A DNA stretch of 64,000 nt from Sphingomonas sp. KRR8 (GTDB lineage: Bacteria; Pseudomonadota; Alphaproteobacteria; Sphingomonadales; Sphingomonadaceae). The notes under the pieces are model-generated. The model worked only from the letters and a program-made list of their open reading frames with translations. It did no database searches and had not been told where the DNA came from. The stretch covers positions 1,364,001 through 1,428,000 of the forward strand of contig NZ_CP097462.1 in NCBI RefSeq assembly GCF_023559245.1, written 5' to 3'. Positions within the stretch are counted from its first letter, which is position 1; each line of letters begins with the position of its first letter. A program made the position numbers and the translations under genes. Shown here in pieces: positions 7,655 through 17,113 of this stretch.

Positions 7655-7787
7655 GGTGGAATTCCAAATCACAGTGCCGAGCAAGCACGGCTTACAATGC
7701 CGAGCCAGATTGGCCTAGCCCCTCTTTTTCGGTCGATAACGGACATTTGGAGGAGAAAGGCACAAGGCTATCAGCCCCAAATGGCGC

Positions 7788-8054
7788 ATGACCAACGCAC
7801 ACCAGTTATCGCATTCCGTACATCGGCGGACTTGGGCGAGCGGAATACGGGCCGCGATTACAACCGCCGAGCAAGTCGCAACCGCGCTCAGCCGCGATGC
7901 CGATGTAGGGGTCCCTGCGCAGGCACTTCTGCACCGGCTCGCGGCGATCAGGGCCGAGGTCGACCTGCTCGAAGGGCAGTCGCGTTCATCAGCAATTGCT
8001 TCCGACCTCAAACGCCTTGAGGAAGGTCACCACCTCCACCGAAAGGCGTCATGA
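7788..8054 (+). CDS. Possible small helical protein
   Basis: An 88-residue open frame that I do not recognise. It is the most protein-like reading of the 353 bp between the MarR-type gene and cysQ. The middle forms plausible amphipathic helices (GIRAAITTAEQVATAL, PAQALLHRLAAIRAEVDLLEG). Against it: no clear ribosome site before the ATG, and the last 47 bp overlap the 3' end of cysQ convergently. An opposite-strand frame across the same interval looks worse. Treat as tentative. Confidence 0.35.
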   Translation: MTNAHQLSHSVHRRTWASGIRAAITTAEQVATALSRDADVGVPAQALLHRLAAIRAEVDLLEGQSRSSAIASDLKRLEEGHHLHRKAS

Positions 8055-8838
8055 ATGGCAGGATCGGCGGAGCTTGCCAGGCACCGGTCGCAAGAAAACC
8101 CCTGTTGAGGAACGCGGGCTTGCCGTAGCTCAGCGGCGTCCCGTCGGGTGCGGCGACGTGACCACCGGCCGCCAACAGCACTGCATGGCCTGCGGCCGTG
8201 TCCCACTCGCTGGTCGGCGAGAGGCGAGGGTAGATGTCAGCCTCCGCCTCCGCCACGATGCAGAATTTGAGGCTGGACCCGACCGATAGCTGACGAAAGG
8301 ATTGCTGCAGGCTTGTCAGATAGTCCGCAGTGTCCTGCGTGAAGTGCGACTTTGAGGCGACCGCGAACAGTTCCGCGCCTGGAGCGCGCACCAGCAGCGG
8401 CGCACGAACAGCCATCCGCTGCCCCTCGACCCACGCGCCCTCCCCGACCCGGCCGGCGAAGAGGCGCTCCTGCTCGGGAGCGAGAACGACCCCCATCGTC
8501 GGCTGGCCCGCTTCGATCAGGCCAATGTTGACGGTGTAGTCGTCGCCGCCTCGAACATACTCCTTGGTCCCGTCGAGCGGGTCGACGAGGAAATAGAGGT
8601 CGTCGTGGGCGGGGATCCTCCCGGCTGCGACCTCTTCCTCGGCGATGACCGGCACGCCGGGTGCGACGCGCGCGAGTGCGTCGAGGATGATCCGCTCGGC
8701 CGCGTGGTCCGCTTCGGTGACAGGCGAAGAGTCGCTCTTGTGAACCACCTCGAACCCGCGGCGCCGGACGGCCCGGATTGCCTCACCCGCCTCCCAGGCC
8801 GCCTCGCACAGGGCGTCGAGGAGCGCACCCCTGTCCAC
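8008..8838 (-). CDS. cysQ: 3'(2'),5'-bisphosphate nucleotidase CysQ
   Basis: An inositol-monophosphatase-fold phosphatase, about 276 residues, that removes the 3' phosphate from PAP/PAPS-type nucleotides and so relieves their inhibition of sulfate metabolism and RNases. Visible metal-binding motifs are PVTEADHAAERII, IAEEE, VDPLDGTKEY and SEWDTAAGHAVL. I use the GTG at 8838, 1 bp after the stop of the SDR gene, since the longer frame runs into SDR coding sequence and adds non-family residues. It is the last gene of the leftward run mccB-bioB-mccA-SDR-cysQ. Cotranscription with the SDR gene is likely from the spacing. Confidence 0.88.
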   Translation of the reverse strand: MDRGALLDALCEAAWEAGEAIRAVRRRGFEVVHKSDSSPVTEADHAAERIILDALARVAPGVPVIAEEEVAAGRIPAHDDLYFLVDPLDGTKEYVRGGDDYTVNIGLIEAGQPTMGVVLAPEQERLFAGRVGEGAWVEGQRMAVRAPLLVRAPGAELFAVASKSHFTQDTADYLTSLQQSFRQLSVGSSLKFCIVAEAEADIYPRLSPTSEWDTAAGHAVLLAAGGHVAAPDGTPLSYGKPAFLNRGFLATGAWQAPPILPFMTPFGGGGDLPQGV

Positions 8839-8839
8839 C

Positions 8840-9619
8840 TTATTTCGGGGCCATGCGAATGCCGCCGTCGAGCCGGACATGCTCGGCATTCATGTAGCCG
8901 CTTTCGATCATGAAGACCGCCAGCTGCGCATACTCTTCCGGGCGGCCAAGCCGCTTGGGAAAGGGAACCTGGGCGCCGAGCGCATCCTGCACCTGCGGCG
9001 GCATCATCGCGACCATCGGCGTCTTGAAGACGCCGGGCAGGATGGTGTTCACGCGGACGCCTTCGTTCATCAGGTCGCGCGCGATTGGCAGGGTCATCGC
9101 CAGAACGCCGCCCTTGGACGCCGAGTAGGCCGCCTGTCCGATCTGGCCGTCCTCAGCTGCAACGGAAGCGGTGTTGATGATGACGCCCTTCTCCCCGTCC
9201 TCCAGCGGCTCGGCATCCACCATGCCTGCGGCGCAGTGCGCAATGCAGCGGAAGGTTCCGATCAAGTTGATGCCGATCACCAGTTCGAACTGATGAAGCG
9301 GATACTTCTTCACGGCCTTGGTCTCACGATCGCGGCCGACCGTCTTCACCGCGTTGGCGACCCCGGCACAATTGACCAGCACCCGCTCCTGTCCGTGAGC
9401 CGCCCGCGCTTTTTCAAACCCCGCTGCGACCGTCTCGTCGTTCGTGACGTCCACCTCACAGAAAATTCCGCCAAGCTCGGCCGCAATCTTCTCGCCCTGC
9501 TCGGCATTGCGATCGAAGATGGCGACCTTGGCACCTTTGGCGGCAAGCGCTCGCGCCGTTGCTTCGCCAAGCCCCGATGCTCCGCCAGTGACGACTGCCG
9601 CAATGCCGTTGATATTCAT
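8840..9619 (-). CDS. SDR-family 3-hydroxyacyl-CoA dehydrogenase-like protein
   Basis: A 259-residue classical short-chain dehydrogenase. It has the NAD-binding TGGASGLGEATA motif near the N-terminus, NCAGVA, a Ser in NTASVAAEDG and the YSASKGG catalytic motif. Overall it resembles type II 3-hydroxyacyl-CoA dehydrogenase (HSD10-like), which oxidises short and branched hydroxyacyl-CoAs in isoleucine and fatty-acid breakdown. GAGGAGA precedes the ATG. It follows mccA by 120 bp, a gap containing an 8-bp-stem palindrome (9634-9660) but no U-run. The catabolic neighbourhood supports an acyl-CoA substrate. Confidence 0.85.
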   Translation of the reverse strand: MNINGIAAVVTGGASGLGEATARALAAKGAKVAIFDRNAEQGEKIAAELGGIFCEVDVTNDETVAAGFEKARAAHGQERVLVNCAGVANAVKTVGRDRETKAVKKYPLHQFELVIGINLIGTFRCIAHCAAGMVDAEPLEDGEKGVIINTASVAAEDGQIGQAAYSASKGGVLAMTLPIARDLMNEGVRVNTILPGVFKTPMVAMMPPQVQDALGAQVPFPKRLGRPEEYAQLAVFMIESGYMNAEHVRLDGGIRMAPK

Positions 9620-9739
9620 CTCACTCTCCTCGTCAGCCGGACGGGTCCGGCATCCGGCTGGTTATCTTCCGTCGCCGCTAGAAGGTTGCAGGGCCCGGGA
9701 TCAAGCCCATCGCGCCGTCAGCGAACGGTCGAGGTGCGA

Positions 9740-11605
9740 TCAAGCGTTGGCCTCAACCTTCGCCAGCACCGCATCGACCTGCACCTGCTGCCCAGCTGCG
9801 ACATTCAGTTCGGTCACTCTCCCGTCGAACGGCGCAAGCATCGCATGCTCCATCTTCATGGCCTCGAGCGTGAGCAAGCGCTGACCCTTTGTCACCGACT
9901 CGCCGAAACTCACCTCGACGCTGGTGACCTTGCCGGGCATCGGAGCAAGCAGGGCACCCGAACCCGCCGACGCACCCACCGATCCGCGAGCGGCGAGCGC
10001 GAACTCATGAGCCTCGCCTTCATGGAAGATGACGATCCGTTCCTCGTCGCGGAACCCCGACACCAGCTCTGATGCGTTGGCCGGATCGGCTTCGACAAAG
10101 GTGCCGCCTTGCCCCAGCGCAACGCGAAAGCGCGGTGCGGCGTTGAGCCGAAAGCCCGCGAGCCCAGAAAAGTCCTGGTCAGCCTCGGCCTGCGCCAACG
10201 CGACGACAGCGGCCGCGCCGCGAATGCTATCGTCCGCCTCGCCGGTCGGCACGAGTTCGTCCAGCTTGCGTTCGATGAAGCCAGTGTCGAGCCGAGCCTC
10301 GATGAACTCTTCGTCGAGCAGGGCATTGGCCAAAAAGCCCGCGTTCGTTCTCACCGGCCAGACTTCCACGCCCTCCAGCACCTCCGCCAGCCGGTCGATT
10401 GCCTCGTCGCGATCCTCACCCCAGGCGATTAGCTTGGCGATCATCGGATCGTAGAAGGGCGAAATCGCGTCGCCCTCTTCCACGCCTGTCTCGATCCGCT
10501 CACTCTCGCCAAGATCGAAATGCTCGAGCACGCCGGTGCTCGGCAGGAAGCCGCGCGCGGGGTCCTCGGCATAAAGCCGGGCCTCCACCGCGTGGCCGTC
10601 GATGACCAACTCGTCTTGGCTAAGGGGAAGCGGCTCGCCGCTGGCCACCCGCAGCTGCCATTCGACCAGATCCTGTCCGGTGATCTCCTCGGTGACGGGG
10701 TGCTCCACCTGCAGCCGGGTGTTCATCTCCATGAACCAGATGCGATCGGCGCGCAGCCCTTCACTGGCGTCGGCGATGAACTCGATGGTTCCGGCGCCCT
10801 CGTAATCGACCGCCTGCGCCGCCCGCACCGCCGCCCCGCACACTGCCTCTCGAGTGGCCTCGTCCATGCCGGGCGCGGGTGCTTCCTCGATCACCTTCTG
10901 GTGGCGGCGCTGCAGCGAGCAGTCGCGTTCGAACAGGTGAACGACGTTGCCGTGAGCGTCGCCGAACACCTGCACTTCGATGTGGCGAGGCGAGAGTATG
11001 TACTTCTCCAGCAGCACGCGATCGTCGCCAAAGCTGCTCGCCGCCTCGCGCTTGCAACTGTCGAGGGCGTCCAGAAAGTCCGCCGCCGCATCGACGCGCC
11101 GCATGCCCTTTCCGCCGCCACCCGCGACCGCTTTGATCAGCACCGGATAGCCGATTGCGTCTGCCTCGGCCTGCAGCCGATCAGGGCTCTGGTCCTCGCC
11201 AAGGTAGCCGGGCGTGACCGGCACGCCGGCCGCGCTCATCAGCTTCTTGGCAGCGTCCTTAAGCCCCATGGCGCGAATGCTCGCCGGCTTCGGTCCGACC
11301 CAGATCAGGCCGGCGTCGATCACCGCCTCTGCAAAGTCCGCATTCTCCGACAGGAAGCCGTAGCCTGGGTGGATCGCCTCGGCCCCCGTTTCCTTCGCGG
11401 CGGCAATGATCCGTTCTCCGACGAGATAACTCTCGCGCGCGGGGCTCGGTCCGATGTGCACCGCTTCGTCCGCCATTCGGACGTGCATCGCCTTAGCGTC
11501 CGCATCCGAATAGACCGCCACCGTGCGCACGCCGAGTTCGCGCGCCGTGCGGATCACGCGACAGGCGATCTCGCCTCGGTTCGCGATCAGGAGCGACGTG
11601 ATCAT
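9740..11605 (-). CDS. mccA: Methylcrotonyl-CoA carboxylase biotin-carrying alpha subunit
   Basis: A 621-residue biotin-dependent carboxylase alpha chain: biotin carboxylase domain ([57 protein letters not shown]), a linker, then a C-terminal biotinyl domain with [10 protein letters not shown] (Lys is the biotin site). It carboxylates biotin for transfer to an acyl-CoA by the beta subunit. The family alone does not separate methylcrotonyl- from propionyl-CoA enzymes. I choose methylcrotonyl because an MccB-like beta gene and isovaleryl-CoA dehydrogenase lie nearby. Its ATGA overlaps the bioB stop, so the two are translationally coupled. Confidence 0.87.
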   Translation of the reverse strand: MITSLLIANRGEIACRVIRTARELGVRTVAVYSDADAKAMHVRMADEAVHIGPSPARESYLVGERIIAAAKETGAEAIHPGYGFLSENADFAEAVIDAGLIWVGPKPASIRAMGLKDAAKKLMSAAGVPVTPGYLGEDQSPDRLQAEADAIGYPVLIKAVAGGGGKGMRRVDAAADFLDALDSCKREAASSFGDDRVLLEKYILSPRHIEVQVFGDAHGNVVHLFERDCSLQRRHQKVIEEAPAPGMDEATREAVCGAAVRAAQAVDYEGAGTIEFIADASEGLRADRIWFMEMNTRLQVEHPVTEEITGQDLVEWQLRVASGEPLPLSQDELVIDGHAVEARLYAEDPARGFLPSTGVLEHFDLGESERIETGVEEGDAISPFYDPMIAKLIAWGEDRDEAIDRLAEVLEGVEVWPVRTNAGFLANALLDEEFIEARLDTGFIERKLDELVPTGEADDSIRGAAAVVALAQAEADQDFSGLAGFRLNAAPRFRVALGQGGTFVEADPANASELVSGFRDEERIVIFHEGEAHEFALAARGSVGASAGSGALLAPMPGKVTSVEVSFGESVTKGQRLLTLEAMKMEHAMLAPFDGRVTELNVAAGQQVQVDAVLAKVEANA

Positions 11606-12588
11606 TCCGCCGCCTCCAATGCGCGCATCGGCTCCTGTGCCTGCATCGGCCGCAGCCCCAGCTTGGCGAATAGGGCAGCATCCTTGCTGTCGCCGGCGTT
11701 CGCCGTGGTGAGCAGCTTTTCACCGGTGAAGATGCTGTTCGCGCCCGCCAGGAAGCAGAGCGCCTGGGTCGCCTCGCTCATGCTTTCGCGGCCGGCGGAC
11801 AGCCGAACCATCGACCGTGGCATGGTGATCCGCGCCACCGCCACCGTGCGGACGAACTCGATGTCGTCGATCAGCCGCTCACCGGCGTACATGTCACCCA
11901 GCACGGTGCCCTTAACCGGTACCAGCGCATTGATCGGCACGCTCTCGGGATGGCGCGGCAGGGTGGCGAGTGCGTGGAGGAAGCCGACCCGATCCTCGCG
12001 CCGCTCACCCATTCCGACGATACCGCCGCAGCACACGCTGATGCCCGCCTCGCGCACTTCCTCCAGCGTGTCGAGCCGCTCCTGGAAGGTCCGGGTCGAG
12101 ATGATCTCGCCATAATGTTCGGGCGAGGTGTCGATGTTGTGATTGTAATAGTCGAGGCCGGCTTGCCTGAGCGCGCGCGCCTGCTCGCCGGTCAGCATGC
12201 CAAGGGTCATGCAGGTCTCAAGTCCCATCGCTTTCACGCCCGCCACCATCGAGCAGACCGAGGCCATGTCGCGGTCCTTCGGCTCCCGCCACGCCGCACC
12301 CATGCAGAAGCGCTGTGAGCCCGCAGCCTTGGCGTCGGCAGCGGCGGCGAGCACCGCGTCCACGTCCATCAACTTCTCGGCCTTGAGCCCGGATTGGGCG
12401 AACGCCGACTGCGAGCAATAACCGCAGTCCTCGGGACAGCCGCCCGTCTTGATCGACAGCAAGGTGCACAGCTGCACTTCGCCCGCTGCGTGATGCTTGC
12501 GATGCATCTCGGCCGCTCGAAAGACGAGGTCGGTGAAGGGGAGATCGAAAAGGTGCGCGATTTCCGCGCGGGTCCAGTCGGTACGCAT
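11602..12588 (-). CDS. bioB: Biotin synthase
   Basis: A 328-residue radical-SAM enzyme inserting sulfur into dethiobiotin. Cys51, Cys55 and Cys58 ([12 protein letters not shown]) bind the SAM cluster; [21 protein letters not shown] and [16 protein letters not shown] are family hallmarks. The start is the ATG at 12588; the open frame extends 72 codons into mccB in another frame and is not coding there. It sits between mccB (8 bp upstream) and mccA (4-bp overlap), apart from other bio genes. The last step of biotin synthesis is thus cotranscribed with an enzyme that needs biotin. No clear ribosome site is visible, so it may depend on coupling to mccB. Confidence 0.95.
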   Translation of the reverse strand: MRTDWTRAEIAHLFDLPFTDLVFRAAEMHRKHHAAGEVQLCTLLSIKTGGCPEDCGYCSQSAFAQSGLKAEKLMDVDAVLAAAADAKAAGSQRFCMGAAWREPKDRDMASVCSMVAGVKAMGLETCMTLGMLTGEQARALRQAGLDYYNHNIDTSPEHYGEIISTRTFQERLDTLEEVREAGISVCCGGIVGMGERREDRVGFLHALATLPRHPESVPINALVPVKGTVLGDMYAGERLIDDIEFVRTVAVARITMPRSMVRLSAGRESMSEATQALCFLAGANSIFTGEKLLTTANAGDSKDAALFAKLGLRPMQAQEPMRALEAAE

Positions 12589-12596
12589 AGGTCTGA

Positions 12597-14195
12597 TCAC
12601 ATCCGGAACACGCCGAACTGCGGACGCTCCGGAATGGGTGCGTTTAAGCAGGCGGCGAAGGCGAGGCCGAGAACGTCGCGCGTTTGGGCGGGGTCGATGA
12701 TGCCGTCGTCCCACAGCCGCGCGGTTGCGTGCCAGGGATTGCCCTGCGCTTCGTAATCGTCGCGGATCGGCTGCTTGAAGGCTTCGGCCTCTTGCGGCGT
12801 CCACTTGTCGGCGTCGCGGTGAACGGTGGCGAGAACGCTGGCCGCCTGCTCGCCGCCCATCACGCTGATCCGGCTGTTGGGCCAGCTGAACAAAAACCGT
12901 GGGCTGTAAGCCCGCCCGGCCATGCCGTAATTCCCCGCGCCAAAGCTGCCGCCGATCAGCACGGTGACCTTCGGCACGCTCGCCGTGGCGACAGCGGTGA
13001 CCAGCTTGGCGCCATGCTTGGCGATTCCCTCCGCCTCATATTTGCCGCCGACCATGAAGCCCGAAATGTTCTGCAGGAACAGCAGCGGCACGCGGCGCTG
13101 GCAGGCGAGCTCGATGAAGTGCGCGCCCTTGACCGCGCTTTCGCTGAACAGGACGCCGTTGTTGGCGAGAATTGCCACCGGCATTCCCCAGATGTGCGCG
13201 AAACCGCAAACTAGCGAGGTGCCGTAAAGCGGCTTGAATTCGTGAAACTCGGAGGCATCGACGATCCGCGCGATGACCTCGTGCACGTCATAAGGCGCAC
13301 GAACGTCCTCGGGGATAATGGAGTAAAGCTCTTCTGGGTCGAACGCCGGCGAGCGGGGCTCGCGCACCTGCAGCAGGGGCTGCTGCATAGGCAGGGTCGA
13401 TACGATGTCGCGCACGATGGTCAGCGCGTGCTCGTCATTTTCAGCGAGGTGATCGACCACGCCCGACTTGCGCGCGTGAAGGTCGCCGCCGCCCAGATCC
13501 TCCGCGCTGATCTCCTCTCCGGTCGCGGCTTTCACCAGGGGCGGACCAGCGAGGAAGATGGTGCCCTGATTGCGAACGATCACGCTCTCGTCGCTCATCG
13601 CCGGGACATAGGCCCCGCCCGCCGTGCAGCTGCCCATCACGCAGGCGATCTGCGGAATGCCTAGCGCGCTCATATTAGCCTGATTGAAGAAGATCCGGCC
13701 GAAATGGTCGCGGTCAGGGAAGACCTCGGCCTGATGCGGCAGGTTCGCACCGCCGCTGTCGACCAGGTAGATGCAGGGAAGCCGGTTCTCCTGCGCGATC
13801 TCTTGCGCGCGGAGGTGCTTCTTGACGGTCAGCGGATAGTAGGTCCCGCCCTTCACCGTCGCGTCGTTGCAGACGATCATCACCTGCCGACCGGCGACGC
13901 GGCCAATGCCGGCAATCATGCCCGCGCCAGGCACTTCGCCATCATACAGGTCGTTGGCCGCAAGCTGCCCGATCTCAAGGAAGGGTGAGCCGGGATCCAG
14001 CAACCGCTCCACGCGATCGCGGGGTAGAAGCTTGCCCCGGCTGACGTGCCGCTCGCGACTCTTCTCCGTCCCGCCAAGCGCCGCCTGGGCGACATCGGCC
14101 CGTAATTTATCGGCAAGCGCGCGATTATGGCGCGCCCGGGCCTGGGCCTCCGCGCTGTCGAGCTGAACCTTGGTGTCGATGCGCGGGGCACTCAT
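12597..14195 (-). CDS. mccB: Methylcrotonyl-CoA carboxylase carboxyltransferase beta subunit
   Basis: A 532-residue carboxyltransferase: it moves CO2 from carboxybiotin to 3-methylcrotonyl-CoA, giving 3-methylglutaconyl-CoA in leucine degradation. Two crotonase-like halves are visible: the first with [19 protein letters not shown] and [17 protein letters not shown], the second with [27 protein letters not shown] and [11 protein letters not shown]. These match MccB rather than PccB/AccD. The start is the ATG at 14195; the upstream 22 codons are non-family. It heads the leftward run mccB-bioB-mccA and diverges from the M13 peptidase gene 90 bp away. Confidence 0.93.
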   Translation of the reverse strand: MSAPRIDTKVQLDSAEAQARARHNRALADKLRADVAQAALGGTEKSRERHVSRGKLLPRDRVERLLDPGSPFLEIGQLAANDLYDGEVPGAGMIAGIGRVAGRQVMIVCNDATVKGGTYYPLTVKKHLRAQEIAQENRLPCIYLVDSGGANLPHQAEVFPDRDHFGRIFFNQANMSALGIPQIACVMGSCTAGGAYVPAMSDESVIVRNQGTIFLAGPPLVKAATGEEISAEDLGGGDLHARKSGVVDHLAENDEHALTIVRDIVSTLPMQQPLLQVREPRSPAFDPEELYSIIPEDVRAPYDVHEVIARIVDASEFHEFKPLYGTSLVCGFAHIWGMPVAILANNGVLFSESAVKGAHFIELACQRRVPLLFLQNISGFMVGGKYEAEGIAKHGAKLVTAVATASVPKVTVLIGGSFGAGNYGMAGRAYSPRFLFSWPNSRISVMGGEQAASVLATVHRDADKWTPQEAEAFKQPIRDDYEAQGNPWHATARLWDDGIIDPAQTRDVLGLAFAACLNAPIPERPQFGVFRM

Positions 14196-14285
14196 GCGGA
14201 TATCAGGTCCGTTCGTCGAAAAGCCTTCCCGCTCGCCTAGCGGCTGCGACAAAGCTTGCAAAGCAGCTCAAACGAAAGGGCCCAC

Positions 14286-16367
14286 ATGACGTCTCGCCTC
14301 TTGCTTCTTGCCGTTTCCGCCGCCGCCTTGAGCGCCTGCAGCATGGCGTCGAACGATGCCAATCAGGCCAATGCCGCCAGGCCCGCTCAGGGCACCGGCG
14401 CCGGCATCGCGCTTGGCTCGCTCGACAAGTCGGTCAAGCCGGGGGACGACTTCTACCAGTTCGCCAACGGCACCTGGATGAAGCAGACGCAGATTCCCGC
14501 TGATCGGTCGAGCGTAGGCGGCTTCTACATCGCCGACCAGCAGCGCGAGCGGCAGACCCGTGAGATGCTGGACCAGATCCTCAAGGCCAATCCCGCGGCC
14601 AACACCAACGACGGCCGCATCGCCGCGTTCTACAAGGCCTACCTCGACACCAATGCCATTGACCAGGCGGGCATGCGACCGGCGCAGGCGGACCTCGCCG
14701 CGATTGCCGGTATTGCCGACAAGAAGGCGCTCGCGACCGCGATCGGCAGGACGCTGCGGGCCGACGTCGATCCGATGAACGCCACCAAGTTCCAGACCGA
14801 CAATCTATTCGGCATCTTCGTGACTCAGGGGTTGAGCACACCGGGCGAGACGCTGCCCTATATCCTGCAGGGCGGCCTCGGCATGCCCGAGCGCGAATAT
14901 TATCTCTCCGCTGATCCGAAGATGGCGGCCCTGCGCCCGCAGTACCGCAACTACATCGAGACGGTCATGAAGGCGGCCGGCGCGGCCGACCCCAAGGCGT
15001 CCGCCGACCGCATCATGGCGCTCGAGACAAAGATCGCGCAGGCGCACGCCACGCGCGAAGAGAGCGAGGACTTCACCAAGGGCGCGGGGGTCTGGACCCG
15101 CGCCGAGCTCGAACAGAAGGCCCCCGGCCTCGACTGGGGAGCTTTGCTCGAGGCGGCGCAACTCGGCGGCGCGCAAAAGTTCGAAGCCTATCACGCCGGC
15201 GCCATTCCCAAGCTCGCCGCGCTGGTCGGATCCGAACCGCTCGAAAGCTGGAAGGACTGGCTGGCATTCCACACGCTGAACCAGCAGGCGTCGGTCCTGC
15301 CCAAGCCGATCCGCGACGCCAACTTCGCCTTCTTCGGCACGGCTCTCAACGGCACGCCGCAACAGCTCTCGCGCGACCGGCTGGCGCTCAATGCGGTCAG
15401 CAGTCAGCTGCAGGACGCCGTCGGCAAGGCCTATGTTGACCGCTACTTCCCTGCCTCGGCGAAGGCGGAGGTCCAGCAGATGGTCACCAACATCAAGGCG
15501 GCGTTCGCGAAGCGCGTTCAGGCGATCGACTGGATGGCGCCCTCGACCAAGCAGGAAGCGCTCAAGAAGGTCGAAACGATCGTGGTCGGCGTCGGCTACC
15601 CCGACAGCTGGCGCGACTATGGCTCCCTCAACCTGGGTGCCAGCGCTTACGACAATCTCAATCAGACCAGGCTCGCTGAATACCGCCACCAGATTGGAAA
15701 GATCGGCAAGCCGATGGACCGCAGCGAATGGTGGATGCCACCGCAGCTGGTGAACGCAGTGAACCTGCCGGTTCAGAATGCGCTCAACTTCCCGGCTGCG
15801 ATCCTGCAGAAGCCCTTCTTCGATCCGTCGGCCGACGCTGCCTTCAACTATGGTGCGATCGGCTCCGTGATCGGCCATGAGATCAGCCATAGTTTCGACA
15901 ACAACGGAGCGATGTTCGACAGCACCGGCGCGATGCGCAACTGGTGGACGCCGCAGGACTTCGCGCGCTTCTCGGCTGCGGGTCAGGCGCTGGCCAAGCA
16001 ATATGACGGCTACGAAGCCCTGCCCGGACTGCACGTGAACGGCAAGCTGACACTCGGTGAGAACATCGCCGACGTGAGCGGCCTAGCCGCGGCATACGAT
16101 GCCTATCACGCATCCCTTGCCGGCAAGGTCGCGCCGGTGATCGACGGGTATAGCGGCGATCAGCGTTTCTTCATCGCCTACGCGCAAAGCTGGGCGACCA
16201 AGATGCGGCCAGAGGCGCTTCGCGGGCGGATTGCTACGGACGGCCATGCCCCCGGTCAGTTCCGTGCGTTGACAGTACGCAACATTGATCCCTGGTACTC
16301 GGCGTTTGCAGTGCAGCAGGGTCAGAAGCTCTATCTCGCACCCAATCAGCGCGTGAAGATCTGGTAA
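14286..16367 (+). CDS. M13-family zinc metallopeptidase, lipoprotein (PepO-like)
   Basis: A 693-residue neprilysin-family endopeptidase. The N-terminus is a lipoprotein signal with lipobox LSAC and Cys18, so it should be anchored to a membrane facing the periplasm. The N-terminal domain includes GDDFYQFANGTWM. The catalytic domain has HEISH at about residues 531-535, the third zinc ligand in GENIADVSGLAAAYDAY and the C-terminal NQRVKIW. Length is normal. The start at 14286 follows AAAGGG and gives the lipobox; the upstream ten codons do not belong. It probably cleaves short peptides outside the cytoplasm. Confidence 0.93.
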   Translation: MTSRLLLLAVSAAALSACSMASNDANQANAARPAQGTGAGIALGSLDKSVKPGDDFYQFANGTWMKQTQIPADRSSVGGFYIADQQRERQTREMLDQILKANPAANTNDGRIAAFYKAYLDTNAIDQAGMRPAQADLAAIAGIADKKALATAIGRTLRADVDPMNATKFQTDNLFGIFVTQGLSTPGETLPYILQGGLGMPEREYYLSADPKMAALRPQYRNYIETVMKAAGAADPKASADRIMALETKIAQAHATREESEDFTKGAGVWTRAELEQKAPGLDWGALLEAAQLGGAQKFEAYHAGAIPKLAALVGSEPLESWKDWLAFHTLNQQASVLPKPIRDANFAFFGTALNGTPQQLSRDRLALNAVSSQLQDAVGKAYVDRYFPASAKAEVQQMVTNIKAAFAKRVQAIDWMAPSTKQEALKKVETIVVGVGYPDSWRDYGSLNLGASAYDNLNQTRLAEYRHQIGKIGKPMDRSEWWMPPQLVNAVNLPVQNALNFPAAILQKPFFDPSADAAFNYGAIGSVIGHEISHSFDNNGAMFDSTGAMRNWWTPQDFARFSAAGQALAKQYDGYEALPGLHVNGKLTLGENIADVSGLAAAYDAYHASLAGKVAPVIDGYSGDQRFFIAYAQSWATKMRPEALRGRIATDGHAPGQFRALTVRNIDPWYSAFAVQQGQKLYLAPNQRVKIW

Positions 16368-16403
16368 CTCCCCCCGGGCGGGCAGATGGGTTAGCAGGTC
16401 GCC

Positions 16404-16739
16404 ATGCCGACGGTCCTGCTGCTCATCTGCTCCAACATCTTCATGACCGTCGCTTGGTACTGGCACCTCAAGGGCGGGATGACCAAACCGTTATTGGTGG
16501 TCATCCTGATCAGTTGGGCTATCGCGCTGGTCGAATATTGCTTCGCCGTTCCTGCCAACCGGATCGGCTATGCGCAGGGCTGGAGCGGCGCGCAGCTCAA
16601 GATCGTGCAGGAGGCGATTACGCTGACCGTCTTCGGCGCTTTCATGATTCTGGTGCTGGGCGAACCGCTGCACTGGCGTCACTTCGCCGCGTTCGCCTGC
16701 CTGATGGGCGCCGTCGCCTTTCTGTTCGCCGGCAAATAG
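16404..16739 (+). CDS. DUF486/DMT-family small membrane protein
   Basis: A 111-residue integral membrane protein with four predicted helices (VLLLICSNIFMTVAWYW, LLVVILISWAIALVEYCF, IVQEAITLTVFGAFMILVLG, FAAFACLMGAVAFLFAGK). The PANRIGY and WSGAQLKIVQE segments are typical of DUF486, a family related to drug/metabolite transporters. No substrate is known. It begins 36 bp after the M13 gene on the same strand and may be cotranscribed. Confidence 0.85.
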   Translation: MPTVLLLICSNIFMTVAWYWHLKGGMTKPLLVVILISWAIALVEYCFAVPANRIGYAQGWSGAQLKIVQEAITLTVFGAFMILVLGEPLHWRHFAAFACLMGAVAFLFAGK

Positions 16740-16795
16740 CTCGCAACCGGGCGGACATGGCGGGCGTTCGTTGCCTGGCCTAGTGGGAGGCCAGT

Positions 16796-17113
16796 GTGTT
16801 CGTTGAATTCAACCGAGACAATCAGGTGAGCGAGGGCGAAGCCTCGCAGGAGCAAGTCGAGGAAATCGTCAATCGCCGGCTCAGTCGGATCGCTGGCCGG
16901 GTCACCAGCGCCGAGGTCCACATCGGACACGTCAAGGAAAGCCGCACCAACAATCCCGAGTTCCGCTGCTCCATCGAAGTCCGACCCGAGAACCTTGGCG
17001 CCGTCGCGGCATCAGCGGAAGGTGTCGGCATTGAGGCGGTGGTCCGGTCCGCCTGCGACAAGGTGCTGCACGCCTACGACAAGGTCATCGGCAAGCAGCA
17101 GGCCGCCGGTTAG
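16796..17113 (+). CDS. HPF/RaiA-like ribosome-associated protein
   Basis: A 105-residue protein with the beta-alpha-beta-beta-beta-alpha pattern of short hibernation-promoting factors: [42 protein letters not shown], then [21 protein letters not shown]. Such proteins bind the 30S decoding region in stationary phase. The N-terminal 20 residues are atypical, so ribosome binding is inferred from the fold pattern only. It starts with GTG, with GGGAGG 5 bp upstream. Its stop overlaps that of the convergent isovaleryl-CoA dehydrogenase gene by 3 bp. Confidence 0.65.
   Translation: MFVEFNRDNQVSEGEASQEQVEEIVNRRLSRIAGRVTSAEVHIGHVKESRTNNPEFRCSIEVRPENLGAVAASAEGVGIEAVVRSACDKVLHAYDKVIGKQQAAG

Noticed and set aside
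7715..8011. 98-codon minus-strand frame between the MarR-type gene and cysQ
   Set aside because: Ser/Cys/Arg-rich composition, no ribosome site; the plus-strand alternative is more protein-like.
9634..9660. Palindrome CAGCCGGA/TCCGGCTG between mccA and the SDR gene
   Set aside because: No U-run and only an 8-bp stem; not enough to call a terminator.
10520..12115. 531-codon plus-strand frame opposite mccA and bioB
   Set aside because: Antisense to two certain enzymes; histidine- and arginine-rich noise.
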